Assembly (NCBI RefSeq): GCF_002575655.3
Contig: NC_053036.3
Coordinates: 156,464,627-156,528,626 of the forward strand
Direction of reading: 5' to 3'
From: Aegilops tauschii subsp. strangulata
Taxonomy: Eukaryota > Streptophyta > Magnoliopsida > Poales > Poaceae
Length of the DNA: 64,000 nt
Shown one piece after another: positions 1 to 9,962 of this stretch (positions are counted from its first letter, which is position 1; each line of letters opens with the position of its first letter). The position numbers and the translations under genes are program-made. The notes under the pieces are model-generated. The model was not told the origin of the DNA. It searched no databases and was given only the letters and a program-made list of their open reading frames with translations.

Positions 1-231
1 GGTGTCGCCCAGCCGGAGGAGTGGTTTGGGCTGAACCCGGCGGACGGTGAGGACTCGGCGGAGGAGATCGACTCCAGCGACGAGGGCGAAGAGGAGGAGG
101 AGGAGGAGGGTGAAGACGCCGAGCCGGCTGGTGGGGCAGCCGGCCAGTCTCAGCCTGACCGTACTTCCAGCACTACGTCGCGAGCGAGTGCGTCGCCTGC
201 CGCTGGTGGTGGTCAAGCCGAGACCCGCTAG
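1..231 (+). CDS. Antisense ORF of element A, C-terminal end (partial)
   Basis: An open frame runs from base 1 to a TAG at 229-231: 76 residues, cut on the left by the window. It begins GVAQPEEWFGLNPADGED, continues into a strongly acidic stretch with a run of seven glutamates, and ends in a low-complexity Ser/Ala/Gly tail. It lies on the strand opposite gag-pol, tail-to-tail with integrase, where Tat-type grass elements carry an extra antisense gene. Function is unknown. The acidic end resembles low-complexity parts of the antisense genes in D and E in composition only. I call it coding because of position, codon-clean frame and composition; there is no domain to name. Confidence 0.55.
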   Translation, partial: GVAQPEEWFGLNPADGEDSAEEIDSSDEGEEEEEEEGEDAEPAGGAAGQSQPDRTSSTTSRASASPAAGGGQAETR

Positions 232-1023
232 GCGGCCACTCCTTCAGCCGGCGGGGCCGTCTCCACCGACCAGCTCGGCCTCCGCGCCGTGCCCTAGTCT
301 GCCATCTTTTGTTTTCCTGTCTTGTTACTTTTGGAACAATGTTTGGTTAAGTCTGCACAATTCCACCCACTGGGTGTATTCGAACTTATGTCTGTTGCCA
401 GCCTGTTGGGGGCTTTATGTGTATATATAACTTATGCATTTGGCCTTTCCTTGTACTTTTGCTTTTTTGTCCTTCTGCTGTTTCCTTTGCCGCCCTCCCT
501 TGGTTGCCGCCTCCCCAGTCCAACAGTTGCTCTGCAATCTGTAGCTGGAAGAGTGCTTGGCCAATTGGGGGGGGGAGTACTTTAGCTTTGCTGGACTAAA
601 GCTAAGTGTTTAGGAAGCCGGCCAGCCGGCTGTTTTAGCAGCCGGCAGGCATGTTTGGAGGCCGTCTCTTTGCTATATAGGTTCGTTGTTCCTTAGCCAT
701 TTTTCGTGTGGGCGTCCTTTCTTCCTTGCCTCTTGCTAGTCGGACAGTCGGTTCTTCGAGCTGCGACTTTCAACAAGAGGGGACTCCGGAGCTGGCACAC
801 TACTTTTCTGACTTCAGGTAGAACTTTCAATATAGCTCAAGGCGGCCAGTCCCCGGGCCGACTAGTCGAACCCGGTGCCGGACAAGAATTCAAAATGTAA
901 TAATACATTCATGGATATGACACTTGTCATTCATAGATAAACAAGGGCAGTTCCCGAGTACTGCTCGGGGGGCCTGTTGGTTTGTACTTAATACAAAAAA
1001 GGGTAGCATGATACATACTGCTT
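232..1023. other. Non-coding gap between convergent antisense ORF and integrase
   Basis: No credible gene. It holds the presumed 3' untranslated region of the antisense ORF and the end of the gag-pol transcript, which converge here. A G-run at 566-575 and GCCGGC-rich segments around 617-660 are visible; short ORFs have no recognisable motif. Confidence 0.6.
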
Positions 1024-4000
1024 TCAACTGTAAAATCGTCTCAGGAGGTTTGCGTTCCATGGTCGCTCCGACTCCTTGCCGGAGTCGTCTCTCTTGCATG
1101 CTCTTGGTTTTTGCGCGTCGATCAAGTAGTATGAGTCGTTGCCGAGTACCTTGGTGACGACGAAGGGGCCTTCCCAAGGGGCCGAGAGCTTGTGCTGGCC
1201 GGCTGTTCGCTGGATCAGCCGGAGCACAAGGTCGCCCTCTTGGAAGGATCTTGGCTTGACCTTGCGGTTGTAGTAGCGGCGCAGCCCTTGCTGGTAGATG
1301 GCGGACCGGCTGAGTGCTAGCAGCCGGCCTTCTTCCAGTAGGTCCACGCCGTCTTCTCTTGCTTCTTTGGCCTCCTCCTCCGTGTACATGGTGATCCGAG
1401 GCGAGTCGAACTCGATGTCTGTTGGGATGACAGCCTCGGCACCGTACACGAGGAAAAATGGAGTGAAGCCGGTTGACTTGTTGGGTGTAGTGCGCAGGCT
1501 CCAGAGGACAGCCGGCAGCTCTTCGAGCCAGCAGCCGGCCGATCGCTCCAGTGGTACAACCAGTCGGGGCTTGATGCTGGAGAGGATGAGTCCATTTGCT
1601 CGCTCGACCTGGCCGTTTGACTGCGGGTGGGCAACGGACGCTAAGTCCAGTCGGATGCCCTGCGTCGCGCAGAAACGTGCCAGTGCTCCTTTGGCGAAGT
1701 TCGTGCCGTTGTCGGTGATGATGCTGTGCGGCACGCCGTACCGAGTAGTGATGTCGGTGATGAATGTCACGGCAATCGGCCCGTTCAGCTTTTTGATCGG
1801 CTTTGCTTCGATCCACTTTGTGAACTTGTCCACAGCGACAAGTAGATGCGTCAAGCCGCCGCGGGCTGTCTTGAAAGGGCCCACCATGTCCAGTCCCCAG
1901 ACGGCAAAAGGCCAGGTGAGGGGAATGGTCTTGAGTGCAGAAGCCGGCAGGTGTTGCTTGGAACTAAAAACTTGGCATCCTCTGCAGCTCTTGACTATTT
2001 CTTTAGCATTCTCCAAGGCAGTCGGCCAGAAGAAACCATGGCAGAAAGCCTTGGCCACAAGTGATCTTGAGGCTGCGTGGTGGCCGCATTCGCCTTGGTT
2101 GATGTCTTTGAGGATTGCCACTCCTTTTTCTGGCTCGACACAACGCTGGAAGACTCCAGTGACGCTGCGCTTCACAAGCTCTCTGTTGATTATTGTATAT
2201 GCTGTGGCTCGTCGTTGCACTAGTCTTGCTGAGATCTCATCAGCCGGCAACTCTCTGCTGACTAGGAACTTGAGGATGGGCTGGGCCCATGAGGGAGCTG
2301 TGACTTCTTCTTCTGTTAATGTAGCCACCATGACTCGGGTGGGTGGGTTGGGTGTGTCGGCCACTGCTTCTTGTGTCGTTGTAGTCCCCGGGCCGACTAC
2401 TGCAGTCCCCGGGCCGGGTTCTGAAGTCCCCGGGCCGAGTGCGACTACGGCAGTCCCCGGGCCAGTTGTCGAAGTCCCCGTGCCGCCTGCGGGGTTTCTC
2501 CAGTCGGATCCGGCTGTATCTGGCGCAGGTGGTACGAAGATGGAATCCGACTCTGGAGACGGCTTGATGGACGGCTTGAGGAGGCGCTGGAGGGAGACGC
2601 CAGTCGGTATGGCTTGTCGGGTGGAGCCGATCCATGCTAGGGCATCTGCTTGGTCGTTGTCGGTCCTTGGCACGTGGAGGAACTCGCACCCTTCGAAGTA
2701 TCCGCTGATCTGCTGGACGAGGAATCGATAACTCGCCATGTTCGCGTCCTTGGCGTCCCAGTCGCCAGACAACTGCTGGACCACCAAGTCTGAGTCGCCG
2801 TAGCACAGGATCCGGCGTATGCCAAGCTCCTTGGCTAGCTGGAGCCCGTGTACGAGCGCCTCGTACTCGGCCACGTTGTTGGAGGCGGCGAAGTGGATCT
2901 GCAGCGTGTACTTGAGCTTGTCGCCTTTGGGAGAGGTGAGGACGATGCCGGCTCCCAAGCCGGTGCGCATCTTGGACCCGTCAAAGTGCATCCGCCAATG
3001 GGTAGAGTCGGGAGCCGGCGGTAGGTACTGGGTCTCGGCCCAGTCGACGAGGAAGTCGGCCAATGCTTGCGACTTGATGGAGGTGCGGGGTTGGTAGAAG
3101 ATTGTGTAGGGCGCCAATGCAATGGCCCATTTTGCCACCCGGCCGGATGCATCCCGGCTGCCTATGATCTCGGCGAGCGGGGCAGTGCATACGACCGTGA
3201 TGGGGTGCTCTTGGAAGTAGGGCTTTAGTTTCTTGGCAGCGAAGTACACCCCATAGCACATCTTCTGGTAGTGCGGGTAGTTTTGCTTTGAGCTGGATAG
3301 CACTTCGCTGAGATAGTACACCGGCCTCTGGACTAGCTGGGCTCGGCCTTCCTCCGGGCGCTGGACCACAACAACAGTGCTGACGACTCGGCTAGTCGCG
3401 GCGATGTAGAGGAGCATGGGCTCCTTCTCAGTCGGCGCCGCCAGGACAGGCGGAGTGGTCAGCATTTTCTTCAACTCATGGAAGGCTTGGTCGGCTTGGT
3501 CGTTCCACTCGAAGTGAGTGGACTTCTTCATGAGTCGGTACAGGGGGAGAGCCTTCTCTCCTAGTCGGCTGATAAAACGATTCAGGGAGGCTAGGCAGCC
3601 AGTGAATTTCTGCACATCTCGCAGTTTGGTGGGAATCTCCATCCTCTCGATGGCCTTGATCTTGACAGGGTTGCATTCGATGCCGCGTTCGGAGACCAGG
3701 AAGCCCAGCAGCTGGCCGGCTGGCACTCCGAACACGCACTTCTCGGGGTTGAGCTTGATTTGGAATCGGCACAAGTTGGCGAATGTTTCTTTCAGGTCTT
3801 CCAGCAAGGTACCGCGCTTCTCTGTCTTCACCACAATGTCGTCTACATAGACGTGGGCATTTCTGCCGAGTTGTTTCACGAGGCATTTCTGCATGCAACG
3901 CTGAAAAGTGGCACCGACATTTCTCAAGCCGAATGTCATAGTCAGGTAGCAGAAAGCTCCAAAGGGTGTGATGAAGGCAGTCTTCAGGCGGTCAGCTGGG

Positions 4001-4430
4001 TCCAACTTGATCTATGGTACCCTGAGTACGCATCCAAAAAACTTAACAGCTCGCATCCGGCTGTGGAGTCTATCACTTGGTCAATCCATGGCAGTGCAAA
4101 CGGATCCTTTGGGCAGGCCTTGTTCAGACTGGTGTAGTCTATACACATACGCCACTTGTTATTCTTCTTCAGAACCAAAACTGGGTTGGCAAGCCACTCT
4201 GGAAAGAACACTTCCATGATAAAGCCAACGGCAAGGAGCCGGGCTATCTCTTCTCGCACAATTCTTCGCTTCTCTTCTGACAGTCGGCGGAGGGGCTGCT
4301 TGACCGGCTTCGCATCAGCTCGGACATGTAATTTGTGCTCGGCGAAATCCTTCGGGACACCCGACATGTCCTTTGGGGACCATGCAAAGATGTCTCGATT
4401 CTCATGGAGGAAGTCGACGAGCTCGCCTTC
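1024..4430 (-). pseudogene. pol: RT - RNase H - RVT_3-type RNase H - integrase of element A (one frameshift)
   Basis: Encodes the replication and integration enzymes. The first part (to about 4013) holds the RT N-terminal fingers, with LDAYSGYH. A one-base loss then shifts frame, and a 993-residue open frame follows to the TGA at 1024-1026. In it I see the RT catalytic YVDD (near 3840), a first RNase H region, a second RNase H with HFDGS, AEYEAL, GDSD and DNDQAD, a low-complexity GPGT linker, and integrase with an HHCC zinc region. The integrase DDE residues are present (GLDMVGP near 1890, ITDNG near 1715, QVERAN near 1600). All catalytic residues look intact, so the frameshift is the main lesion in this part. 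Confidence 0.93.
2377..2495. repeat. Minisatellite encoding a GPGT-rich linker
   Basis: About five imperfect copies of AGTCCCCGGGCCG lie between the second RNase H and integrase of element A. On the coding strand they give repeated GPGT units. The reading frame is kept, so it is a length-variable spacer in the polyprotein. Confidence 0.75.
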
Positions 4431-5381
4431 CTATTTACTGTCCAAGCTCGCCCCAATGACAGCGAACCTCTCCGGGTTCTCCGGGTCCAGAGGTATCTTC
4501 TTCGTCTCTTTGGCAGGCTGGAAGGAGACCTGCGCATCACAATCCTTGGGGTTGGGGGACAAGGCCGGCTGCTTGCCGGCCATGGCCACAACCCGTTCCA
4601 ACATCTTCTTCTCTTCTGCCACCACGAGGGACTCGGCAAGCCGGCTACTGGCCATGGCGCACTCGATGGACTTCTTGTAGTCGCCGGCTACCGTGATGAT
4701 CCCCTTCGAGCTCGGCATCTTCATCTTCAGGTAGGCGTAGTGGGGCACAGCCATGAACTTGGCCAGGGCAGGTCGGCCGAGCAGTGCATGATAGGGGCTC
4801 TCCAAATCCACTACCTTGAACCATATTGCTTCTCGGCGAAAATGATCTTTGTCTCCGAAGAGAACATCCATTTTGATCTTGCCGATTGGGGAGCAAGACA
4901 GGCCAGGGACGATACCATGGAAGACGGTGCGGCTCGGCATGAGCTGCTTCGCTTTGACGTTCAGCTTCTCCATGGTATCGCGGTACAATATGTTGATACT
5001 GCTTCCGCCGTCTATCAGGACGCGGGAAAATCTGGCAGCTCGCCTCTCCGTCGCGAGGGTGACATCCAAGACCATTGCATAGGAGCCAGGCGAAGGCATT
5101 ACCTCTGGGTGGTCGGCCTGGCTCCAGCTGATTGGTTTTTCTGACCAGTGCATGAACTCGGGAGTGCTAGTGGCGACCGCATTCACTTCTTGATGCTGTC
5201 GGCGTCGGCTGCGCTTGTCGTCGGCTTGACTGGTGAAGACGACATAGGCGGCGTGCTCTTCGGGAAATTCGTCTTGGATGGCGCCGACTGCCGGCCGAGC
5301 CGCCGGCTGCTGGGGGGCTGGAGGCGGCGGGCCAGGAGGCGGAGGCGGCAACATCCCCTCGCCCTTGGTGATGCGGGTGAG
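4431..5381 (-). pseudogene. Aspartic protease region of element A
   Basis: In frame with gag upstream and RT downstream. It starts just after a TAG at 5382-5384 and ends at a TAG at 4431-4433. The protease active-site loop reads VLIDGGSSINIL, that is DGG rather than the usual D-T/S-G; this variant is typical of the Tat group. A following RPALAKFMAVPHYAY segment is shared with element E (RPALAKFMAASHYAY). The protease would cut the Gag-Pol polyprotein in the virus-like particle. Both flanking stops look like single C-to-T or G-to-A changes, since the frame is continuous across them. Confidence 0.85.
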
Positions 5382-7157
5382 CTAGTGGCATTTCCGGGTT
5401 GTGTGGTTGGACGGCTTCGCGCCGCTGTGGAACTTGCAGGGGGCGTCGAGAGCTTGTTCGTAGGAGAAAGACGGCTGCCAAGCCGGCCTTCCACCCTTCT
5501 TCTTGGGAGCGGGCCGTTCTTCGGGCTGCTCGTCTTCAATTGTGGCCACCTGCTGACTGGAGGAAGTCGGCATGGGGGCCTTGCGCTTGTGGTCGTTCTG
5601 GTAGGGGCGCCGATTAGGGTCGCCAGCCGGCGTCTTAGGAGCCGGAGCAATCACTTTCCCCGAGGCGTCCACTCGGAGCTCCGTCTTCATTGAGGAGTCA
5701 GCTGTGGCGTACTTGTCCGCGATGACCAGCAACTCATCGAGGGTAGCCGGCTCGTCGCAGAGGAGTCGGTGCTTGAGGAGGGTGCCCTCTCGGCACCCGG
5801 CGGTGAAGTACTCGATGGCCTGGACCTCGTGCACCCCCTCGCAGGAGTTGCGGAGCTCGGCCCATCGCGTGAGGTAGTCGCGGGTCGACTCGTTGGGCCC
5901 TTGGACGCAGAGGGAGAGCTGGCGAGGCTTGGGAGGCCGCTTGTAGGTGCTGGTGAAGTTGCGGACGAAGACTTCGGTGAAGTCCAGCCAACTGTTGATG
6001 CTGTAGGGCTTGAGGCTGTTGAGCCATGTGCGCGCCGTGCCTTGCAGCATGAGGGGGACGTACTTCACGGTGACGCGCCGATTGCCGTTGGCTATGCTGA
6101 CGGCCGTGGAGTAGTCGATGAGCCAATCTTCCGGCTTCACCGAGCCGTTGTACTTGGGCGTGTCTCTGGGGAGCGAGAACCCTTTGGGGAAGGGCTCGTC
6201 GCGGATGCGGGGGCCAAAGCATGGCGGGCCGACATCGTCTTCTTCCTCTAACGCCAAGGATCGAGCAAGGCGGTCGATCCTGTGGCGGGCGTCGTTCTCC
6301 CCGACTCCTTCTCGGCGGCCGAGTCGGTCGTCAAGAGTCGGGTGTGTGATAGGCGGCGGAGTGAGGCGTCTTTCTCTTCGAGGCGGGGGAGGAGGCAGAT
6401 TTCCTTGGTGTTCAACCGCTCGAGGGCGGCCTTCCGCGTCGCGCTCGAAGGTAATGCGAGTCCAGCTGCGGCTGGCAGCCGGCTCCTTGTCTTTCTTCTG
6501 GCGCGCGCCGCTCGCAGTCGGCGAGCGGGACGTCGCGGCGTGCTCCCGGCGTGGGGGATGACTATTAGCACGGGCGCCGGCTTCATGCCATTCTGCAGCC
6601 GCGTCGATCAGTTGCTGGATCCGTCTTGCCATGTAGGGGAGCTCATCGGCTCCTAGCCCATTGAGCTCTTCTGCAGCCGCCTGAGCGGCTCGCAGATTCT
6701 CGAGCGGGGTGGCGTAGACGGGGCGATCTGCCCCCAGCATGCTGGCGACGGCCGCGCCGTGCTTCTGGACGAAGCCGGCTCGGCTCGGGCCGCTAGGCAT
6801 CGGCGTACCGAAGGCGGCGCGGTCGACTTCGCGCTGGTGGGCCTCGGTGAGGCGTCTCATGGAGGCTATCTTCTGGCCCTCCGCGATGAGGGCAAGGCGG
6901 CGTGCCTCCAGGGTCTCGGCGTCGGCGTCGGCCGGGATGGGGACGGAGAGGTCGTGCATTGCCGCTTGCAGGGCGTCCTGGGCATTCTTGCCCGAGTTGG
7001 CGACGTGGCTGACGACCAGCACTTCGGTGACAGCGCCGTTGCCGCTGTCAGCTCGAGGGAGGGGGTCGTCAAAGACCACCACGTCGGAGGGGTAGGCGTC
7101 AAGCGATGCTGTGTTGGAGTCGATGAGCATCGGGTCGGTGGAGCCGACCGACTCCAT
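5382..7157 (-). pseudogene. gag: Gag of element A
   Basis: Capsid protein, about 590 residues from the first ATG after the primer-binding site (7157); the frame is open further upstream into the LTR, so the start is a choice. The retrotransposon gag domain lies in the C-terminal half (around GTARTWLNSLKPY and STRDYLTRWAEL, 5850-6060). The zinc-knuckle position holds CKFHSGAKPSNHTTRKC, a C-H-H-C arrangement instead of the canonical CCHC. A TAG at 5382-5384 separates it from protease in the same frame. It looks like TGG to TAG, although a natural gag stop is possible. N-terminal half is Ala/Asp-rich. Confidence 0.85.
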
Positions 7158-7423
7158 GTCTGCAGCAGGCTCGCTGGAGATGTGAAGCTGGTCGAGGAGG
7201 CTGACGAGGCGGTTCTCGGGGTAGTCGGTGCCTGCGTCGGACGCAGGCTCGTCGGAGATGCGAGTCTCGCCGAGCAGATCGGCGAGGCAGCTCGCTGCGC
7301 AGGCGTCGTCGACGCCTTGCAGCGCGTCGAGGCAAACGCCATCGGGCGCAGCAGGCTGGCTGCGCTCGCGAGGGAGGAAGAGGGTTCCCGTCCAGAACAG
7401 GTCTCCGGACGACGGTGCACCTG

Positions 7424-7443
7424 GCCCCACGGTGGGCGCCAAA
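7424..7443 (-). other. Primer-binding site of element A
   Basis: Immediately inside the 5' LTR, the minus strand reads TTTGGCGCCCACCGTGGGG, the tRNA-primed start site common in grass Gypsy elements with TGGCGCC-type primers. Confidence 0.8.
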
Positions 7444-8616
7444 TGTCGGGTGGTTGGTGCGACATATGCCAACGGATGGCTTATCATTGTGGGTGCCAAT
7501 AAGACATCGCCGGTGCCTGGAAACGGGATGAGGCGAAGACATGCACGCCGGCGGATCTTACCCAGGTTCGGGGCTCTCCGAGGAGATAACACCCTAGTCC
7601 TGATCTGCGGGGTCTCCGCATGATCACTAGATCGAGGAAAGGTAGCTACAATCGCTCCTAGAGCTGTTGGGTTCAAGGGAGAAGAAGAACAAGGCTAGCT
7701 CTTGCTTCTCTCTATCTCTATGGTGTGTGTGCTGTGTTCAGAAGCTCACCCTTTGCATGGGTGCTCCGGGGGGTTTATATAGGCCTACCCCCCGGGGGTA
7801 CAATGGTAATCCGGCTGGGCACTGGTCCCAGCCGTCAGTGTCTACGCTCGCCGGCTTCTCCGCCGGCTGTTGGGTCCCGCCGACTGGTGGGTCCCGCCGG
7901 CTGCCGGCTTCTTGGTCGACAGGCCGGCCCCACCGCCTAGGGTCTTGTCGGCGGCTGCTTACTGTAGCCTCGCCTCTGATGACGAGGGCTTTGTCGAAGT
8001 AAGCGTGGCTACAGTGGGCCGCCTCGGGGGCTCTCACTGTAGCCTTACCTCGTCTTGTCTCCTTAATGGGGCTCCTGCTTCGAGGAAGGGGGTAGCCGGC
8101 TTCTGGGGGCCGGCTACACCCTCGGTCGACTGGGGGAAGCCGGGCCGCCTCCGCGCCTCTCTCTGGCGGAAGGGGCCCGTCGCCTGCGGGCCGTACAGGA
8201 GTTGGTCGTGGATGACGTTGAGGCTGGCATGGCTACAGTGCCGAGCCGAACAGGAGACTGTCATCCCGTACGGCCTCCTATGGCCATGCCTGCCTCGGGC
8301 CTCGGGGGTAGTGGGCCGCACTGTGGACACACCCCGTCTTGTCACCGTTATGTGGGTGTAGCTTTGGTGGTTGTGGTCTCGGCCGGCTTCTTGGAGTCGG
8401 CGTTCTTCTTGGCCGGCTTCTTGGAGTCGGCTACCCCGTAGTCGTCCCGGGGAGGGGTTGCTGAGGCTGGGTCGCCTTCCAGGAGTCGGCTTCAGAGGCA
8501 GCCCGCCAGGGAAGGCGGCCCAATGCTTGGAGTGCTTGGAGGCCCGAAGGCCTGATAATTTTTTCAGAAGAACCAGGGGCTGTCGGTTAGGCTACCCGTG
8601 GCCATTTACTCCGACA
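7444..8616 (-). repeat. 5' LTR of element A
   Basis: 1173 bp, bounded on the plus strand by TGTCGGG at 7444 and CTCCGACA at 8616, i.e. TG...CA with TGTCGG/CCGACA terminal inverted repeats. It abuts the primer-binding site inside and foreign LTR sequence outside. A direct repeat (GGCCGGCTTCTTGGAGTCGG) occurs twice near 8381-8432. Confidence 0.9.
7774..7781 (-). promoter_or_regulatory. TATA box of element A LTR
   Basis: Minus strand reads TATATAAA inside the 5' LTR, about 330 bp before its gag-proximal end, suitably placed to start the genomic transcript. Confidence 0.7.
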
Positions 8617-8800
8617 ATGTATGAATTATATTTATGTATTGCGTGAAGTGGCGATTGTAAGCCAACTCTCATTATCCCATTCTTGTTCATTACATGGGAT
8701 TGTGTGAAGATGACCCTTCTTGCGACAAAACCACAATGCGGTTATGCCTCTAAGTCGTGCCTCGACACGTGGGAGATATAGCCGCATCGTGGGCGTAACA
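8617..8800 (+). repeat. Remnant (3' end) of the first LTR
   Basis: 184 bp matching the last bases of the LTRs ending at 18698 and 28039, finishing GGGCGTAACA just before the primer-binding site. The rest of this LTR presumably lies on the far side of element A. Confidence 0.9.
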
Positions 8801-8802
8801 AG

Positions 8803-8817
8803 TTGGTAATCAGAGCC
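8803..8817 (+). other. Primer-binding site, internal copy 1
   Basis: TTGGTAATCAGAGCC, close to the initiator-methionine tRNA type TGGTATCAGAGC, two bases after the LTR end. Confidence 0.85.
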
Positions 8818-9962
8818 ATCCCCGACTTAGGAGCCCCCTACTTGATCGAATCGTTGGCGTTGTTGAGTCTAGAACAAAAATGTTTTGAGTCTTAGGATTA
8901 TATTTATATCGGAGAGTAGAATTCTTTTTACTCCTCAGTCTCTTCGTCGCTCTGGTGAGGTCTCCTGACGTAGAAGTTTTGACTCTTCTCTCCTCAAATT
9001 TCACTAATTTTTTTTTAGGATCACGCGGGTATCTTAGAATCGTTCCGATGGTTTTGTGACGACAACATTGTTCTTGGTGCCTCCTGACATTTAGGGGTTG
9101 TGGCGGTGTCCCGGGAAGTTGAGCTCCGAGGTGTTGTCGTCACAATTTTATCGTTGCAGTTCTGGAATACCTGAGTTTTTTTCCGACATCGAAAATCCCT
9201 TTTATGCAGTTGTTGGTGAGATCACCTCGACGCCACCCAGTACTGGGGCGGGAGTTTGGGAGTATTGCCATAACTCGTATAACGGATGTTTTTCGAAGGT
9301 TGAGGTACACGATTTCCGAAGGTTTCTTGGTTATGTGTTGACGGATGGATACAGCTGGATCTAGGGATTGCTAGTTTGGGTGATATATTTTGTGTCCCCT
9401 GTATCCCCAACACCAGATTGCATAACCAGAAAGTTTCGGGAGTTTATAAGTGGGAATTCAAGTAGCTCTTAGGATATCTTTCCGATAGACGCATGATATG
9501 AGATTGGGGTTCGACGTCTAGTGGTCCGCCTTTCCACGGTTGGTTTTACAGTGGTCTCGTAGTGTCTTAAAGAGTCCTTGGCTATGCCGACTTGGGGACA
9601 CTTCGTATGTCATGTGCACTGCCTTGTGCATGATGGTGATGTACGATTGAGCCCGTGTGGACCCCACCACGAAAACTTCGGACGACATCTCTATCATATG
9701 TTTGTTCCGGCTTATTCTGCAAGCCAATACTTTGTTTTTTTTTGAATTGTGGTATTCGAGTTGCTTCGAAGTCAAATGTTGATGCCATACCTTTTTCTAA
9801 GTGGCTTCTCAACTTAATGGAAGTGTGATGATTTACTATGGAATTCATTCGTTCATCTTCGTTCGAATGTTTATTGTGAAGACTATATGTTGCAATTTCT
9901 ATCCGTTGATTCTACTTGCCTATTTGTCTATCAAGATGCTAACGGATGTCACCCTCTTCAGG
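8818..9962 (+). other. 5' leader of internal copy 1
   Basis: Untranslated leader between primer-binding site and gag. An 88-codon ORF (9098-9364) is also present in copy 2 (18994-19260), but has no recognisable motif and sits in a leader, so I do not call it a gene. Confidence 0.6.

Larger units (their letters stand above)
1..8616 (-). mobile_element. Gypsy LTR retrotransposon A (Tat-type), partial
   Basis: A minus-strand Ty3/Gypsy element reading from a 5' LTR (7444-8616) through primer-binding site, gag, protease, RT, RNase H and integrase (to 1024). A plus-strand antisense gene follows at its 3' side (1-231, cut by the window edge). The 3' LTR must lie left of the window. Two features point to the Tat (RIRE2/Grande/Retand) group: a second, RVT_3-type RNase H and an antisense ORF downstream of integrase. 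The element ends exactly at 8616 (CCGACA), where the remnant of another family's LTR starts, so it was inserted into that LTR. The target-site duplication cannot be checked. Confidence 0.9.

Noticed and set aside
1298..2731. Long plus-strand ORF (477 codons) across element A integrase
   Set aside because: It is the reverse shadow of the intact integrase/RNase H frame; GC-rich codons keep the opposite strand open. No domain of its own.
8612..8621. Target-site duplication of element A
   Set aside because: The right flank begins ATGTA, but the left end of the element is outside the window, so no duplication can be claimed.
9098..9364. 88-codon ORF in the leader of both tandem copies (second at 18994-19260)
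   Set aside because: Present in both copies simply because the leader was duplicated; no motif and no coding-type pattern of differences.
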